Below the pieces are notes generated by a model. The model was not told the origin of the DNA and searched no databases. It worked only from the letters and a program-made list of their open reading frames with translations. Position numbers and translations under genes: made by a program. Shown here piece by piece: positions 7,813 through 14,869 of a DNA stretch of 27,375 bases; the stretch's first letter is position 1; each line of letters opens with the position of its first letter. Source of the stretch: an uncultured Romboutsia sp. GTDB lineage: Bacteria; Bacillota; Clostridia; Peptostreptococcales; Peptostreptococcaceae. The DNA lies in contig CALESE010000035.1 in assembly GCA_937907205.1 (NCBI GenBank), positions 1 to 27,375 of the forward strand. The letters are read 5' to 3'.

Positions 7813-9657
7813 ATGAATAAGATAGACTTAAAAAGGATTTTAAAAAAGGTAGAAAAGCCTGCAAGATATCTTGGTAATGAAATAAATTCAATACATAAAG
7901 ATACTTCAAATAAAAATTTAATAAGATATGCTCATTGTTTTCCAGACCTATATGAAGTTGGTATGAGTCATTTAGGAAGTCATATATTATATGATGTTAT
8001 AAATAAAAATGAAGATGTATTTTGTGAAAGAGTTTATGCTCCAGCAGTTGATATGGAAAACTTCATGAGAGAAAATAATATACCAATGTTTGCTCTTGAA
8101 TCAAGAGAACCTATAACTAACTTTGATTTTGTTGTATTTACTCTTCAGTATGAACTTTCATACACAAATATTTTAAATATATTAGATTTAGCAAATATAC
8201 CTTTACTAAGAAGTGAAAGAAAATTAGATGATCCATTTATAATGGTAGGTGGACCATGTGCATATAATGTAGAGCCTTTAGCTGATTTTGTTGATATTGC
8301 TATATTAGGTGAAGGTGAAGAAGTTAACTTAGAAGTTTTAAACGTATATAAAAAATGGAAGAAAAATAAAACTACTAGAGAAGATTTTTTACATAAAATA
8401 GCCAAAATAGAAGGGGTTTATATACCAAGTTTCTATGATGTTACTTACAATGAAGATAATACAGTAAAAGAAGTAAAGCCTAATAGAGAAGGTATACCTT
8501 CAAAAGTTAAAAAAAGAATAATAAAAAATGTAGAAGATGTACCATATCCAGAAAAATTAATAGTTCCATTTATAGACACAGTTCATAATAGAGTTGTACT
8601 TGAACTATTTAGAGGATGTACAAGAGGGTGTAGATTCTGTCAAGCAGGTATGATATATAGACCTATAAGAGAAAAGAGTTTAGATAGATTGAAAGAAATA
8701 GTAGATAAGTTAGTTAAAAATACAGGATATGACGAAATATCACTTTCATCATTAAGTACGAGTGATTACTCTAAATTATCAGAGTTAACAGATTTCTTAG
8801 TTGAAGAATATACTCCTAAAAATATAGGTATATCACTTCCATCACTTAGACTTGACAATTTTTCCATGGAAATAGCAGAAAAAATTCAACAAGTTAGAAA
8901 GTCAGGACTTACATTTGCACCAGAAGCAGGAACTCAAAGAATGAGAGATGTTATAAATAAAGGTATAAGTGAAGAGGATTTAGCAAATGCAACAAGAAAA
9001 GCATTTGAAATGGGATGGGATAGTGTAAAATTATACTTTATGATAGGTCTTCCTACTGAAAGATATGATGATTTAGATGGAATAGCAGATCTTGCATATG
9101 GAGTTATAGATACTTATAAAGATGTAAATGGTGGAAAAATTAGAAAGAAGTTTAGTGTTACAGTAAGTACTTCAACATTTGTTCCTAAGCCGTTTACACC
9201 ATTCCAATGGCATGGACAAGATACAACAGAAGAAGTAATAGAAAAGCAAAGACACTTAATTAAAAAATTAAAAAATGGAAATATAAAATATAATTACCAT
9301 GATTCTAAAACAAGTTTAATGGAAGCTGTTGTAGCTAGAGGAGATAGAAAAATAGGTAAAGTTATATATGATGCATTTAAAGCAGGTGCGAAATTTGATG
9401 GATGGTCAGAGTATTTCAATCTAGATATATGGAAAGAAGCTATGGCTAAAAATGGATTAGATATAGCATTTTATGCAAATAGAGAAAGAGAATATGAAGA
9501 AGTATTCCCGTGGGATCATATAGATGTAGGAGTAACTAAAAAGTTTTTAATAAGAGAAAATGAAAAATCTAAGCAGGATGCAGTTTCTCCAGATTGTAGA
9601 CATAAATGCAATGGATGTGGAGTAAATACAAATGATATAGGAAGGGGTCTTTGTTAA
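7813..9657 (+). CDS. TIGR03960-type radical SAM protein with B12-binding-like N-terminus
   Basis: The 614-residue protein has an N-terminal Rossmann-like domain similar to B12-binding domains (residues about 30-190, with VGGPCAYNVEPLADFVDIAILGEGEEVN). A radical SAM domain follows, with the 4Fe-4S motif C269-x3-C273-x2-C276 inside RGCTRGCRFCQAG. The C-terminal region ends in a second Cys cluster (CRHKCNGCGVN, about 595-605). The layout resembles methylthiotransferase-like and other MiaB-related enzymes, but the substrate is unknown. The ATG follows a GGAGGA ribosome binding site. The DUF2344 gene starts two bases after the stop, a pairing conserved widely in clostridia and sometimes seen as one fused protein. 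The rng-rplU-rpmA neighbourhood hints at an RNA or ribosome substrate; that is inference. Confidence 0.88.
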   Translation: MNKIDLKRILKKVEKPARYLGNEINSIHKDTSNKNLIRYAHCFPDLYEVGMSHLGSHILYDVINKNEDVFCERVYAPAVDMENFMRENNIPMFALESREPITNFDFVVFTLQYELSYTNILNILDLANIPLLRSERKLDDPFIMVGGPCAYNVEPLADFVDIAILGEGEEVNLEVLNVYKKWKKNKTTREDFLHKIAKIEGVYIPSFYDVTYNEDNTVKEVKPNREGIPSKVKKRIIKNVEDVPYPEKLIVPFIDTVHNRVVLELFRGCTRGCRFCQAGMIYRPIREKSLDRLKEIVDKLVKNTGYDEISLSSLSTSDYSKLSELTDFLVEEYTPKNIGISLPSLRLDNFSMEIAEKIQQVRKSGLTFAPEAGTQRMRDVINKGISEEDLANATRKAFEMGWDSVKLYFMIGLPTERYDDLDGIADLAYGVIDTYKDVNGGKIRKKFSVTVSTSTFVPKPFTPFQWHGQDTTEEVIEKQRHLIKKLKNGNIKYNYHDSKTSLMEAVVARGDRKIGKVIYDAFKAGAKFDGWSEYFNLDIWKEAMAKNGLDIAFYANREREYEEVFPWDHIDVGVTKKFLIRENEKSKQDAVSPDCRHKCNGCGVNTNDIGRGLC

Positions 9658-9659
9658 TT

Positions 9660-10358
9660 ATGAGTAAAATAATAAGAACTAAATATAATAAAGAAGGAGA
9701 TATGATATACATATCACATCTTGACTTACAACAATTATTACAAAGAGCATTTAGAAGAGCAGATATAGATTTAGTTCATTCACAAGGATTTAATCCTCAT
9801 CCTAAGATTAGTTATGCAAATGCTTTAGCTTTAGGAACAGAAAGCCAAGGCGAATATGTGGACGTTGAAATAGTAGATGATTTATCGATAGATGAATATT
9901 TAACAAGAATGAATAAACAGCTACCAGAAGGAATTAAGTTTATAAAAGCTATTGAAATAGATAAGCAAACTCCATCTCTTGCTTCTAATATAGAATATGG
10001 AGAATATATATTTACAATAGAACTTGAAAAATCTTTGAGTAAAGAATTTATAAAATCTAAAATTTTAGGATTTATGAATCAAGAAGAAATAATAATAACT
10101 AAGAAAAATAAAAAAGGTAAATTAGTAGACTCTAATATAAAGCCTTTAATAAAAAACTTTGACTTATTAAACTTAGATGATGATAAATTAACTCTAGAAG
10201 CTATGTTGGCTACAGGATCTAAAGCTAATTTAAACAATAATGTGTTTGTACCTAAGATACTAGAAATATTAGAACTAGATATGGACCCATTAGATGTAGA
10301 CATATTAAGACGAGATTTATATATATTAAAAGATGGAGAGTTAGTATCTCCTATGTAA
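9660..10358 (+). CDS. DUF2344 protein (TIGR03936 family), radical SAM partner
   Basis: 232 residues with the family's characteristic start (RTKYNKEGDMIYISHLDLQQ) and the segment FRRADIDLVHSQGFNPHPKISYANALALGTES. No enzymatic motif is evident. It is nearly always encoded beside, or fused to, the preceding radical SAM protein, so it probably binds the substrate or completes the enzyme; its function is not established to my knowledge. A TTG at 9651 is also in frame, but AAGGGG at 9643-9648 is placed for the ATG at 9660. A strong terminator follows directly. Confidence 0.88.
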   Translation: MSKIIRTKYNKEGDMIYISHLDLQQLLQRAFRRADIDLVHSQGFNPHPKISYANALALGTESQGEYVDVEIVDDLSIDEYLTRMNKQLPEGIKFIKAIEIDKQTPSLASNIEYGEYIFTIELEKSLSKEFIKSKILGFMNQEEIIITKKNKKGKLVDSNIKPLIKNFDLLNLDDDKLTLEAMLATGSKANLNNNVFVPKILEILELDMDPLDVDILRRDLYILKDGELVSPM

Positions 10359-10382
10359 AAAGGTGGGTTAAACCACCTTTTT
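10357..10382 (+). terminator. Rho-independent terminator after the DUF2344 gene
   Basis: Ten-base stem AAAAAGGTGG (10357-10366) with CCACCTTTTT (10373-10382) around a six-base loop. It overlaps the stop codon. Only 32 bases separate it from the rng start, so rng expression would rest on readthrough or a promoter within this gap. Confidence 0.85.
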
Positions 10383-10414
10383 GTATTATATTAAGAAAAG
10401 TTAAGGAGATTAAA

Positions 10415-11818
10415 GTGAAAAAAATAATAATTGAATCATTAATAACATCTCAAAAAACTGCAGTACTTGAAGACGATAGATTAGATGAATTATTAATAGA
10501 AAGTAATTTAAAAAGTAAGACAGTATCTAATATTTATAGAGGCATTGTAAAAAAAATGCTACCAGGAATAGAAGCTTGCTTTATTGATGTTGGATTTGAA
10601 AAAATGGCATATCTACAAATTAAAAAAGAATATGATATAAAATGTGGACAAGAAATAATGGTTCAAATTAATAAAGAAGAGATAGGCACTAAGGGTGCTA
10701 AATTAACTACTGAAATAAGTTTAGCTGGGAGATATTTAGTTTATATACCATCTAACAATAGAATAACAATATCTAATAAAATATTAGATGAAAGAGAAAG
10801 GTTTAGGCTAAAAAAGATAGTTAAAAATATATGTAAAGATACATTTGGGATAATAATAAGAACAGAGGCAATAGGATGTAGCCAAGAAGAATTAGAAGAA
10901 GACTTAAATTCATTAAAGTTAGAATATGAAAATATTTTAAAAGAATATAAACTAGGTATAGGACCTAAACTATTATATAAATCATTAGATTTTGCAAGTA
11001 AATACATTAAAGAAAATATAAATAATGATATTGAAAAAATAGTAACAAATGATAAAGATAAATATGATGAAATTAAATTGATAATTAGTCAAATTAATAA
11101 AGAATATATAAGTAAATTATATTTAGAAGAAAATAAAAATCTATTTGATTTATATAAAGTTCAAAATCAAATAGAAAAATGCTTAGATAAAAAGATATGG
11201 CTCAAAAGTGGAGGATACTTAATAATTGAAAAGACAGAAGCATTAACTGTTATTGACGTTAATACTGGAAAATTTACAGGAAATATAAAGTTATCTGAGA
11301 CAGTTTTTAAAACTAATATAGAAGCGGCAGTTGAAATTGCTAGACAATTGAAACTTAGAGATATTGGTGGAATAATTATAATTGATTTTATAGATATGAA
11401 GAAAGAATATTATAAATCAGAGTTACTAAAAGTTTTAAATGAAAATTTACAAAAAGATAAAAGAAAATCGGAAATATTAGGGTTTACTAGATTAGGATTG
11501 GTAGAAGTAGCTAGAAGAAGGCAAAATGATGCTCTAGATAAATATTATTTAGAGGATTGTATAGAATGTAGAGGGTACGGTAGAAATAAATCAGTAAGTT
11601 TCATAATAGAAGAAATAGAAAAAGAAATCATTAGAATAAAAGAACATACTTCATATAAAAATATTACTTTGGCTTTAAATAAAAACTTATTAAAGGAAAT
11701 AACTAAAAACTTTAATAATATTATTGAAAAAATTAGCGAAAAATATGGTATAATAATATCACTACAAGAAAGCAGTGAACTATATTATGAAAAAATAAAT
11801 ATAATTTATAATACTTAG
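10415..11818 (+). CDS. rng: Ribonuclease G/E family protein
   Basis: Endoribonuclease acting in mRNA decay and rRNA maturation. 467 residues: an S1-type RNA-binding domain near residues 35-125 (NIYRGIVKKMLPGIEACFID), then the catalytic DNase I-like region with the metal-binding aspartates in TVIDVNTGKFTG (about 281) and IIIIDFIDMK (about 327). The Zn-link cysteines are in CIECRGYG (about 387-390). The length fits RNase G rather than full E. coli RNase E, with no long degradosome tail. Initiates at GTG 10415, six bases after AAGGAG; no ATG candidate has a comparable site. The downstream rplU promoter overlaps its last codon and stop. Confidence 0.93.
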   Translation: MKKIIIESLITSQKTAVLEDDRLDELLIESNLKSKTVSNIYRGIVKKMLPGIEACFIDVGFEKMAYLQIKKEYDIKCGQEIMVQINKEEIGTKGAKLTTEISLAGRYLVYIPSNNRITISNKILDERERFRLKKIVKNICKDTFGIIIRTEAIGCSQEELEEDLNSLKLEYENILKEYKLGIGPKLLYKSLDFASKYIKENINNDIEKIVTNDKDKYDEIKLIISQINKEYISKLYLEENKNLFDLYKVQNQIEKCLDKKIWLKSGGYLIIEKTEALTVIDVNTGKFTGNIKLSETVFKTNIEAAVEIARQLKLRDIGGIIIIDFIDMKKEYYKSELLKVLNENLQKDKRKSEILGFTRLGLVEVARRRQNDALDKYYLEDCIECRGYGRNKSVSFIIEEIEKEIIRIKEHTSYKNITLALNKNLLKEITKNFNNIIEKISEKYGIIISLQESSELYYEKINIIYNT

Positions 11819-11847
11819 TTGACAAATTAATAATAAAGTAGTAATAT
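11819..11847 (+). promoter_or_regulatory. Promoter of the rplU-prp-rpmA operon
   Basis: Consensus TTGACA at 11819-11824, 17-base spacer, TAATAT at 11842-11847. The -35 begins at the base after the rng stop codon, so the ribosomal protein genes have their own strong promoter. Confidence 0.85.
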
Positions 11848-11857
11848 TAATAATTGT

Positions 11858-11930
11858 AATGCCGCACAGGAAAGGTTTAAATCTTCTTTTAGAAGTACCT
11901 TTTATGGCGAGTTTTGGACCGAGGAGGTGT
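11858..11930 (+). ncRNA. L21 leader (ribosomal protein leader RNA)
   Basis: Between the promoter and rplU lies a structured leader matching the Firmicute L21 leader. GCC at 11861 pairs with GGC near 11906, AAGGT pairs with ACCTT, and an apical hairpin CTTCTTTTAGAAG lies at 11883-11895. The conserved GAGTTTTGGACCGAGGAGG follows and carries the ribosome binding site. Such leaders are thought to bind L21 and give autogenous feedback control. Recognition is from sequence and base pairing only; a covariance search was not run. Confidence 0.82.
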
Positions 11931-11935
11931 ATTTT

Positions 11936-12247
11936 ATGTACGCTATAGTTAAAACAGGTGGAAAGCAATATAAAGTTGCTGAAGGTGATGTATTATTCGT
12001 TGAAAAGTTAGACGCTAACGCAGGTGATGTTGTTACTTTAAACGAAGTATTAGCTTGTACTAAAGACGGAGAGTTAGTAGTTGGAGCTCCAGTTGTTGAA
12101 GGTGCTTCTGTTCAAGCAAAAGTTGTTGAACAAGGTAAAGCTAAGAAAGTTGTAGTTTTCAAGTACAAAGCTAAGAAAGACTACAGAAGAAAGCAAGGAC
12201 ATCGTCAACCATTCACTAAGATAGTTATTGAAAAGATAAACGCTTAA
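11936..12247 (+). CDS. rplU: 50S ribosomal protein L21
   Basis: Structural protein of the large subunit that binds 23S rRNA. The 103 residues begin with the universal MYAIVKTGGKQYKV and end with the KAKKDYRRKQGHRQPFTKI signature. A GTG at 11927 is in frame but lies inside GAGGAGGTG, which is the ribosome binding site for the ATG at 11936. First gene of the conserved rplU-prp-rpmA operon, controlled by the leader upstream. The codons are visibly more G/C ending than in neighbouring genes, as expected for high expression. Confidence 0.98.
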   Translation: MYAIVKTGGKQYKVAEGDVLFVEKLDANAGDVVTLNEVLACTKDGELVVGAPVVEGASVQAKVVEQGKAKKVVVFKYKAKKDYRRKQGHRQPFTKIVIEKINA

Positions 12248-12261
12248 TAAATGGTAAAGTA

Positions 12262-12579
12262 ATGATAAAAGTAAAATATTATTACGATGATGAATTTTCA
12301 CTAAAAGGATTTTGTTTAAAAGGTCATGCTGATTTCGCAGAGATTGGTTATGATATAGTTTGTTCTGCAGTAACATCTAATGCAATTGCAGTAATAAATT
12401 CTTTAGACAAATTAGTGAAAGCTGAATTTGATACAGTAGTAGGAAAAGAAGGTCACATAGAATGTATTATTAAAGATTCTTCTATTGACAAATCTCAATT
12501 ATTACTAAATCATTTTCAATTAGCGATTGAAGAAATTAAACGGGAATATCCCAAAAATATAAAAATTTTAAAAAAGTAG
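12262..12579 (+). CDS. prp: Ribosomal-processing cysteine protease Prp
   Basis: Cysteine protease that removes the N-terminal extension of L27 in Firmicutes and related bacteria. The 105 residues carry the catalytic pair in the family positions: His22 in LKGHADFAEIGYDIV and Cys34 in DIVCSAVTSNA. Encoded between rplU (14 bases) and its substrate gene rpmA (13 bases), the invariant context of this family (older name ysxB). The ribosome binding site (GGTAAAG) is weak, which suits an enzyme needed in far smaller amounts than the two flanking ribosomal proteins. Confidence 0.95.
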   Translation: MIKVKYYYDDEFSLKGFCLKGHADFAEIGYDIVCSAVTSNAIAVINSLDKLVKAEFDTVVGKEGHIECIIKDSSIDKSQLLLNHFQLAIEEIKREYPKNIKILKK

Positions 12580-12592
12580 GGGGTGACTCCAA

Positions 12593-12883
12593 ATGTTAAA
12601 CATGAACTTACAGTTACTTGCATCTAAGAAAGGGGTAGGGTCTTCTAAAAACGGTAGAGATTCTATATCTAAGAGATTAGGTGTTAAGAGATTCGACGGA
12701 CAAGTAGTAACTGCTGGTAGTATATTAGTAAGACAAAGAGGTACTAAAATACATCCAGGAACTAACGTAGGTAAAGGTGGAGATGACACTTTATTTGCAT
12801 TAGTTGACGGTGCTGTTAAATTCGAAAGAAAAGATAAGAAAAGAAAGAAAGTAAGTGTATACCCAGTTTCAATAGCTGAGTAA
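12593..12883 (+). CDS. rpmA: 50S ribosomal protein L27 with cleavable N-terminal extension
   Basis: L27 reaches into the peptidyl transferase centre with its N-terminus. The 96 residues start with MLNMNLQLLA before the conserved SKKGVGSSKNGRDS, so this is a precursor that Prp should cut between Ala10 and Ser11. The usual Firmicute cleavage site is LQFFA; here it reads LQLLA. The core (VKRFDGQVVTAGSILVRQRG) is typical. Strong ribosome binding site GGGGGTG nine bases before the ATG. A good terminator follows. Confidence 0.97.
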   Translation: MLNMNLQLLASKKGVGSSKNGRDSISKRLGVKRFDGQVVTAGSILVRQRGTKIHPGTNVGKGGDDTLFALVDGAVKFERKDKKRKKVSVYPVSIAE

Positions 12884-12890
12884 TATATTT

Positions 12891-12918
12891 AAGAAGGAGT
12901 GTTAATGCACTCCTTTTT
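12891..12918 (+). terminator. Rho-independent terminator after rpmA
   Basis: Stem AAGGAGTG (12894-12901) with CACTCCTT (12908-12915), six-base loop, followed by TTT; flanking A and T residues lengthen the stem. Confidence 0.88.
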
Positions 12919-12919
12919 C

Positions 12920-12948
12920 TTGTAAATAGATATTTATAGAATTATAAA
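12920..12948 (+). promoter_or_regulatory. Probable promoter of obgE-yhbY
   Basis: TTGTAA at 12920-12925, 17-base spacer, TATAAA at 12943-12948, just after the rpmA terminator and 55 bases before obgE. Confidence 0.55.
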
Positions 12949-12980
12949 TTGATATTTAGGAGAAAATAACAAAAAAAGTC

Positions 12981-13000
12981 TTAATCAAGTAGGTGATTAA
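12981..13000 (+). promoter_or_regulatory. Hairpin masking the obgE ribosome binding site
   Basis: TTAATCA (12981-12987) pairs perfectly with TGATTAA (12994-13000) around the loop AGTAGG. The Shine-Dalgarno-like AGGTGA lies across loop and 3' arm, three bases before the ATG's upstream spacer ends. It could damp translation initiation. The pairing is seen; the role is inference, and the stem is AT rich and weak. Confidence 0.4.
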
Positions 13001-13002
13001 TA

Positions 13003-14280
13003 ATGTTTATAGATAAAGCAAGAATTTTTGTTAAAGCCGGAAATGGTGGAAATGGTGCGGTAGCTTTTAGAAGAGAAAAGTATGTTCCAGCTGGAGGTCC
13101 AGACGGTGGAGATGGTGGACATGGAGCTAGCGTTATTTTTGAAGTTGATTTAGGTCTTAGAACACTAATGGACTTTAAATACCAAAAAAAATATTTAGCT
13201 CAAGCTGGTGGAGACGGTACAAAAGGAAAAAAAGCAGGTAAAAATGGAGAAGATTTAGTTCTTAAAGTTCCTGCAGGTACTATAATAAGAGATGAAGCAA
13301 CAGGATTAGTATTAGCGGATTTAAAAAATGAAGGGGATAAAGCGGTAGTTGCTAAAGGTGGTAGAGGTGGAAAAGGAAACCAACACTTTGCTAATTCTGT
13401 AAGACAAGCTCCTGCATTTGCTAAATCAGGAACTGATGGAGAAGAAAGATGGGTAACATTAGAGCTTAAAATGATAGCTGATGTTGGACTTTTAGGATTC
13501 CCTAATGTTGGAAAATCTACATTCTTATCAGTTGTAACTAAAGCAAAACCAAAGATAGCTAACTATCACTTTACGACACTAACTCCTAATTTGGGGGTTG
13601 TTCAAACTAAGTTTGGAGAAAGTTTTGTATTAGCAGATATACCAGGTTTAATAGAAGGTGCTGCTGAAGGTGTAGGTTTAGGTCATGATTTCTTAAGGCA
13701 TGTTGAAAGAACTAAGGTTTTAATACATATAGTTGATATATCAGGCATTGAAGGTAGAGATGCTTTAGATGATTTTGATAAGATAAACGATGAACTTAAA
13801 ATGTATAATGAGAAATTATCAACTAGACCTCAAGTTGTTGTTGCTAATAAATATGATATACTAGAAGATGAAAGTGTATATGAAGACTTTAAGAATGAGT
13901 TAGAAGGTAGAGGATATAAAGTATTCAAAATGTCTGCAGCTACTCGTCAAGGTGTAGATGATGTAATAGCTTATGTTTCTCAACTATTGCAAGAAGCTGA
14001 AGACATTGAATTAGTTACAGAAGAAGAAATGTATAAGCCTGAGCTAGATGATACTAGTGAAGAAGGATTAACTATAGAAATAGAAGATGGAGTATATGTT
14101 GTAAAAGGTAAAGCTCTTAGAAGAATTATGTACTCTGTTAACTTTGATGATATGGAGTCTCTTCAATTCTTCCAAAAATCTATGGAAAGTCAAGGTGTAT
14201 TTGACAAGCTTAGAGAGATGGGAATAGAAGATGGAGATACAGTTAAAATTTATGAATTAGAATTTGAATTCTACAACTAG
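13003..14280 (+). CDS. obgE: GTPase ObgE/CgtA
   Basis: Essential GTPase that binds the 50S subunit and links ribosome assembly to the stringent response and, in spore formers, development. The 425 residues show the three Obg domains: the glycine-rich Obg fold (about 1-158, with GNGGNGAVAFRREKYVPAGG), the G domain (about 159-330; P-loop GFPNVGKS, switch II DIPGLIEGA, NKYD, then SAATRQG), and a C-terminal OCT domain (about 350-425). The OCT domain is typical of low-GC Gram positives. ATG at 13003 follows AGGTGA. Leads a two-gene unit with yhbY, as is common in clostridia. Confidence 0.97.
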   Translation: MFIDKARIFVKAGNGGNGAVAFRREKYVPAGGPDGGDGGHGASVIFEVDLGLRTLMDFKYQKKYLAQAGGDGTKGKKAGKNGEDLVLKVPAGTIIRDEATGLVLADLKNEGDKAVVAKGGRGGKGNQHFANSVRQAPAFAKSGTDGEERWVTLELKMIADVGLLGFPNVGKSTFLSVVTKAKPKIANYHFTTLTPNLGVVQTKFGESFVLADIPGLIEGAAEGVGLGHDFLRHVERTKVLIHIVDISGIEGRDALDDFDKINDELKMYNEKLSTRPQVVVANKYDILEDESVYEDFKNELEGRGYKVFKMSAATRQGVDDVIAYVSQLLQEAEDIELVTEEEMYKPELDDTSEEGLTIEIEDGVYVVKGKALRRIMYSVNFDDMESLQFFQKSMESQGVFDKLREMGIEDGDTVKIYELEFEFYN

Positions 14281-14300
14281 ACTAAAAAAGAGGTGACAAT

Positions 14301-14669
14301 ATGTTAAAAGGAAAGCAAAGAGCTTATTTAAGATCAATAGCTAATACTTTAAAGCCAGTTACTCAAATAGGTAAAGATGGTGTAACTGAAAGTTTCTTAG
14401 AACAACTTGACAATATGTTAAGAGCTAGGGAAATAGTAAAGGTAACTATACTTGAAACAGCAGGTCTTGAAACTAAAGAAACTGCAAATGCGGTTTGTGA
14501 AGCTTTAAGAGCAGAATTTGTTCAGGCTATAGGATCTAAGTTTACTTTATACAAGAGAAATATGGAAGAACCTAAGATATTATTCCCAGGTCATGAACAA
14601 GCTAAAGCTAAGAAAAAAGTTGAAGGTGTTACTAAAAAAGGTAAGCCAACAAAAAAATCAGCTAGATAA
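14301..14669 (+). CDS. yhbY: YhbY/CRM-domain RNA-binding protein
   Basis: Small RNA-binding protein associated with pre-50S ribosomal particles. One CRM (CRS1-YhbY) domain fills residues 1-95: LKGKQRAYLRSIANTLKPVTQIGKDGVTES, with the conserved GKDG loop, and ends in GSKFTLYKR. Residues beyond about 100 form a Lys/Ala-rich tail (KAKKKVEGVTKKGKPTKKSAR) longer than in E. coli YhbY. Ribosome binding site GAGGTGA; 20 bases after obgE, so co-transcribed. Terminator follows at 14687. Confidence 0.93.
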   Translation: MLKGKQRAYLRSIANTLKPVTQIGKDGVTESFLEQLDNMLRAREIVKVTILETAGLETKETANAVCEALRAEFVQAIGSKFTLYKRNMEEPKILFPGHEQAKAKKKVEGVTKKGKPTKKSAR

Positions 14670-14686
14670 TAATAAAAATCTAAATT

Positions 14687-14718
14687 AAGGTATCTGTATT
14701 TATACAGATGCTTTTTTT
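14687..14718 (+). terminator. Rho-independent terminator after yhbY
   Basis: Stem GTATCTGTA (14690-14698) with TACAGATGC (14703-14711), one G-U pair, four-base loop, then seven T residues. Confidence 0.88.
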
Positions 14719-14774
14719 ATATAATGAAGTTAAAAATAGCAATTTATATTATGGATTTTAATATTAAAAAATGT

Positions 14775-14800
14775 TAATATAATAACTAGTTATTATATTA
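14775..14800. promoter_or_regulatory. Perfect 26-nt palindrome upstream of the flavoenzyme gene
   Basis: Bases 14775-14787 are exactly complementary to 14788-14800, centred on AACTAGTT. TATAAT boxes follow at 14801-14806 and 14815-14820, so the palindrome covers the -35/spacer area of the likely promoter and could be an operator. No clear -35 hexamer was found, and the region is AT rich, which makes palindromes less surprising. Confidence 0.45.
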
Positions 14801-14869
14801 TATAATTTGATATATATAATAAGGTAATTTATAAAAAAGAGGATTGATTGTTGAGGAGGATAAAACATC

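Noticed and set aside
11927..11935. GTG start for rplU
   Set aside because: It is part of the ribosome binding site GAGGAGGTG; L21 proteins begin MYAIVKTGG at the ATG 11936.
14775..14800. Palindrome as a transposon end or recombination site
   Set aside because: No transposase, target-site duplication or second copy is visible in the window; a regulatory reading is simpler.
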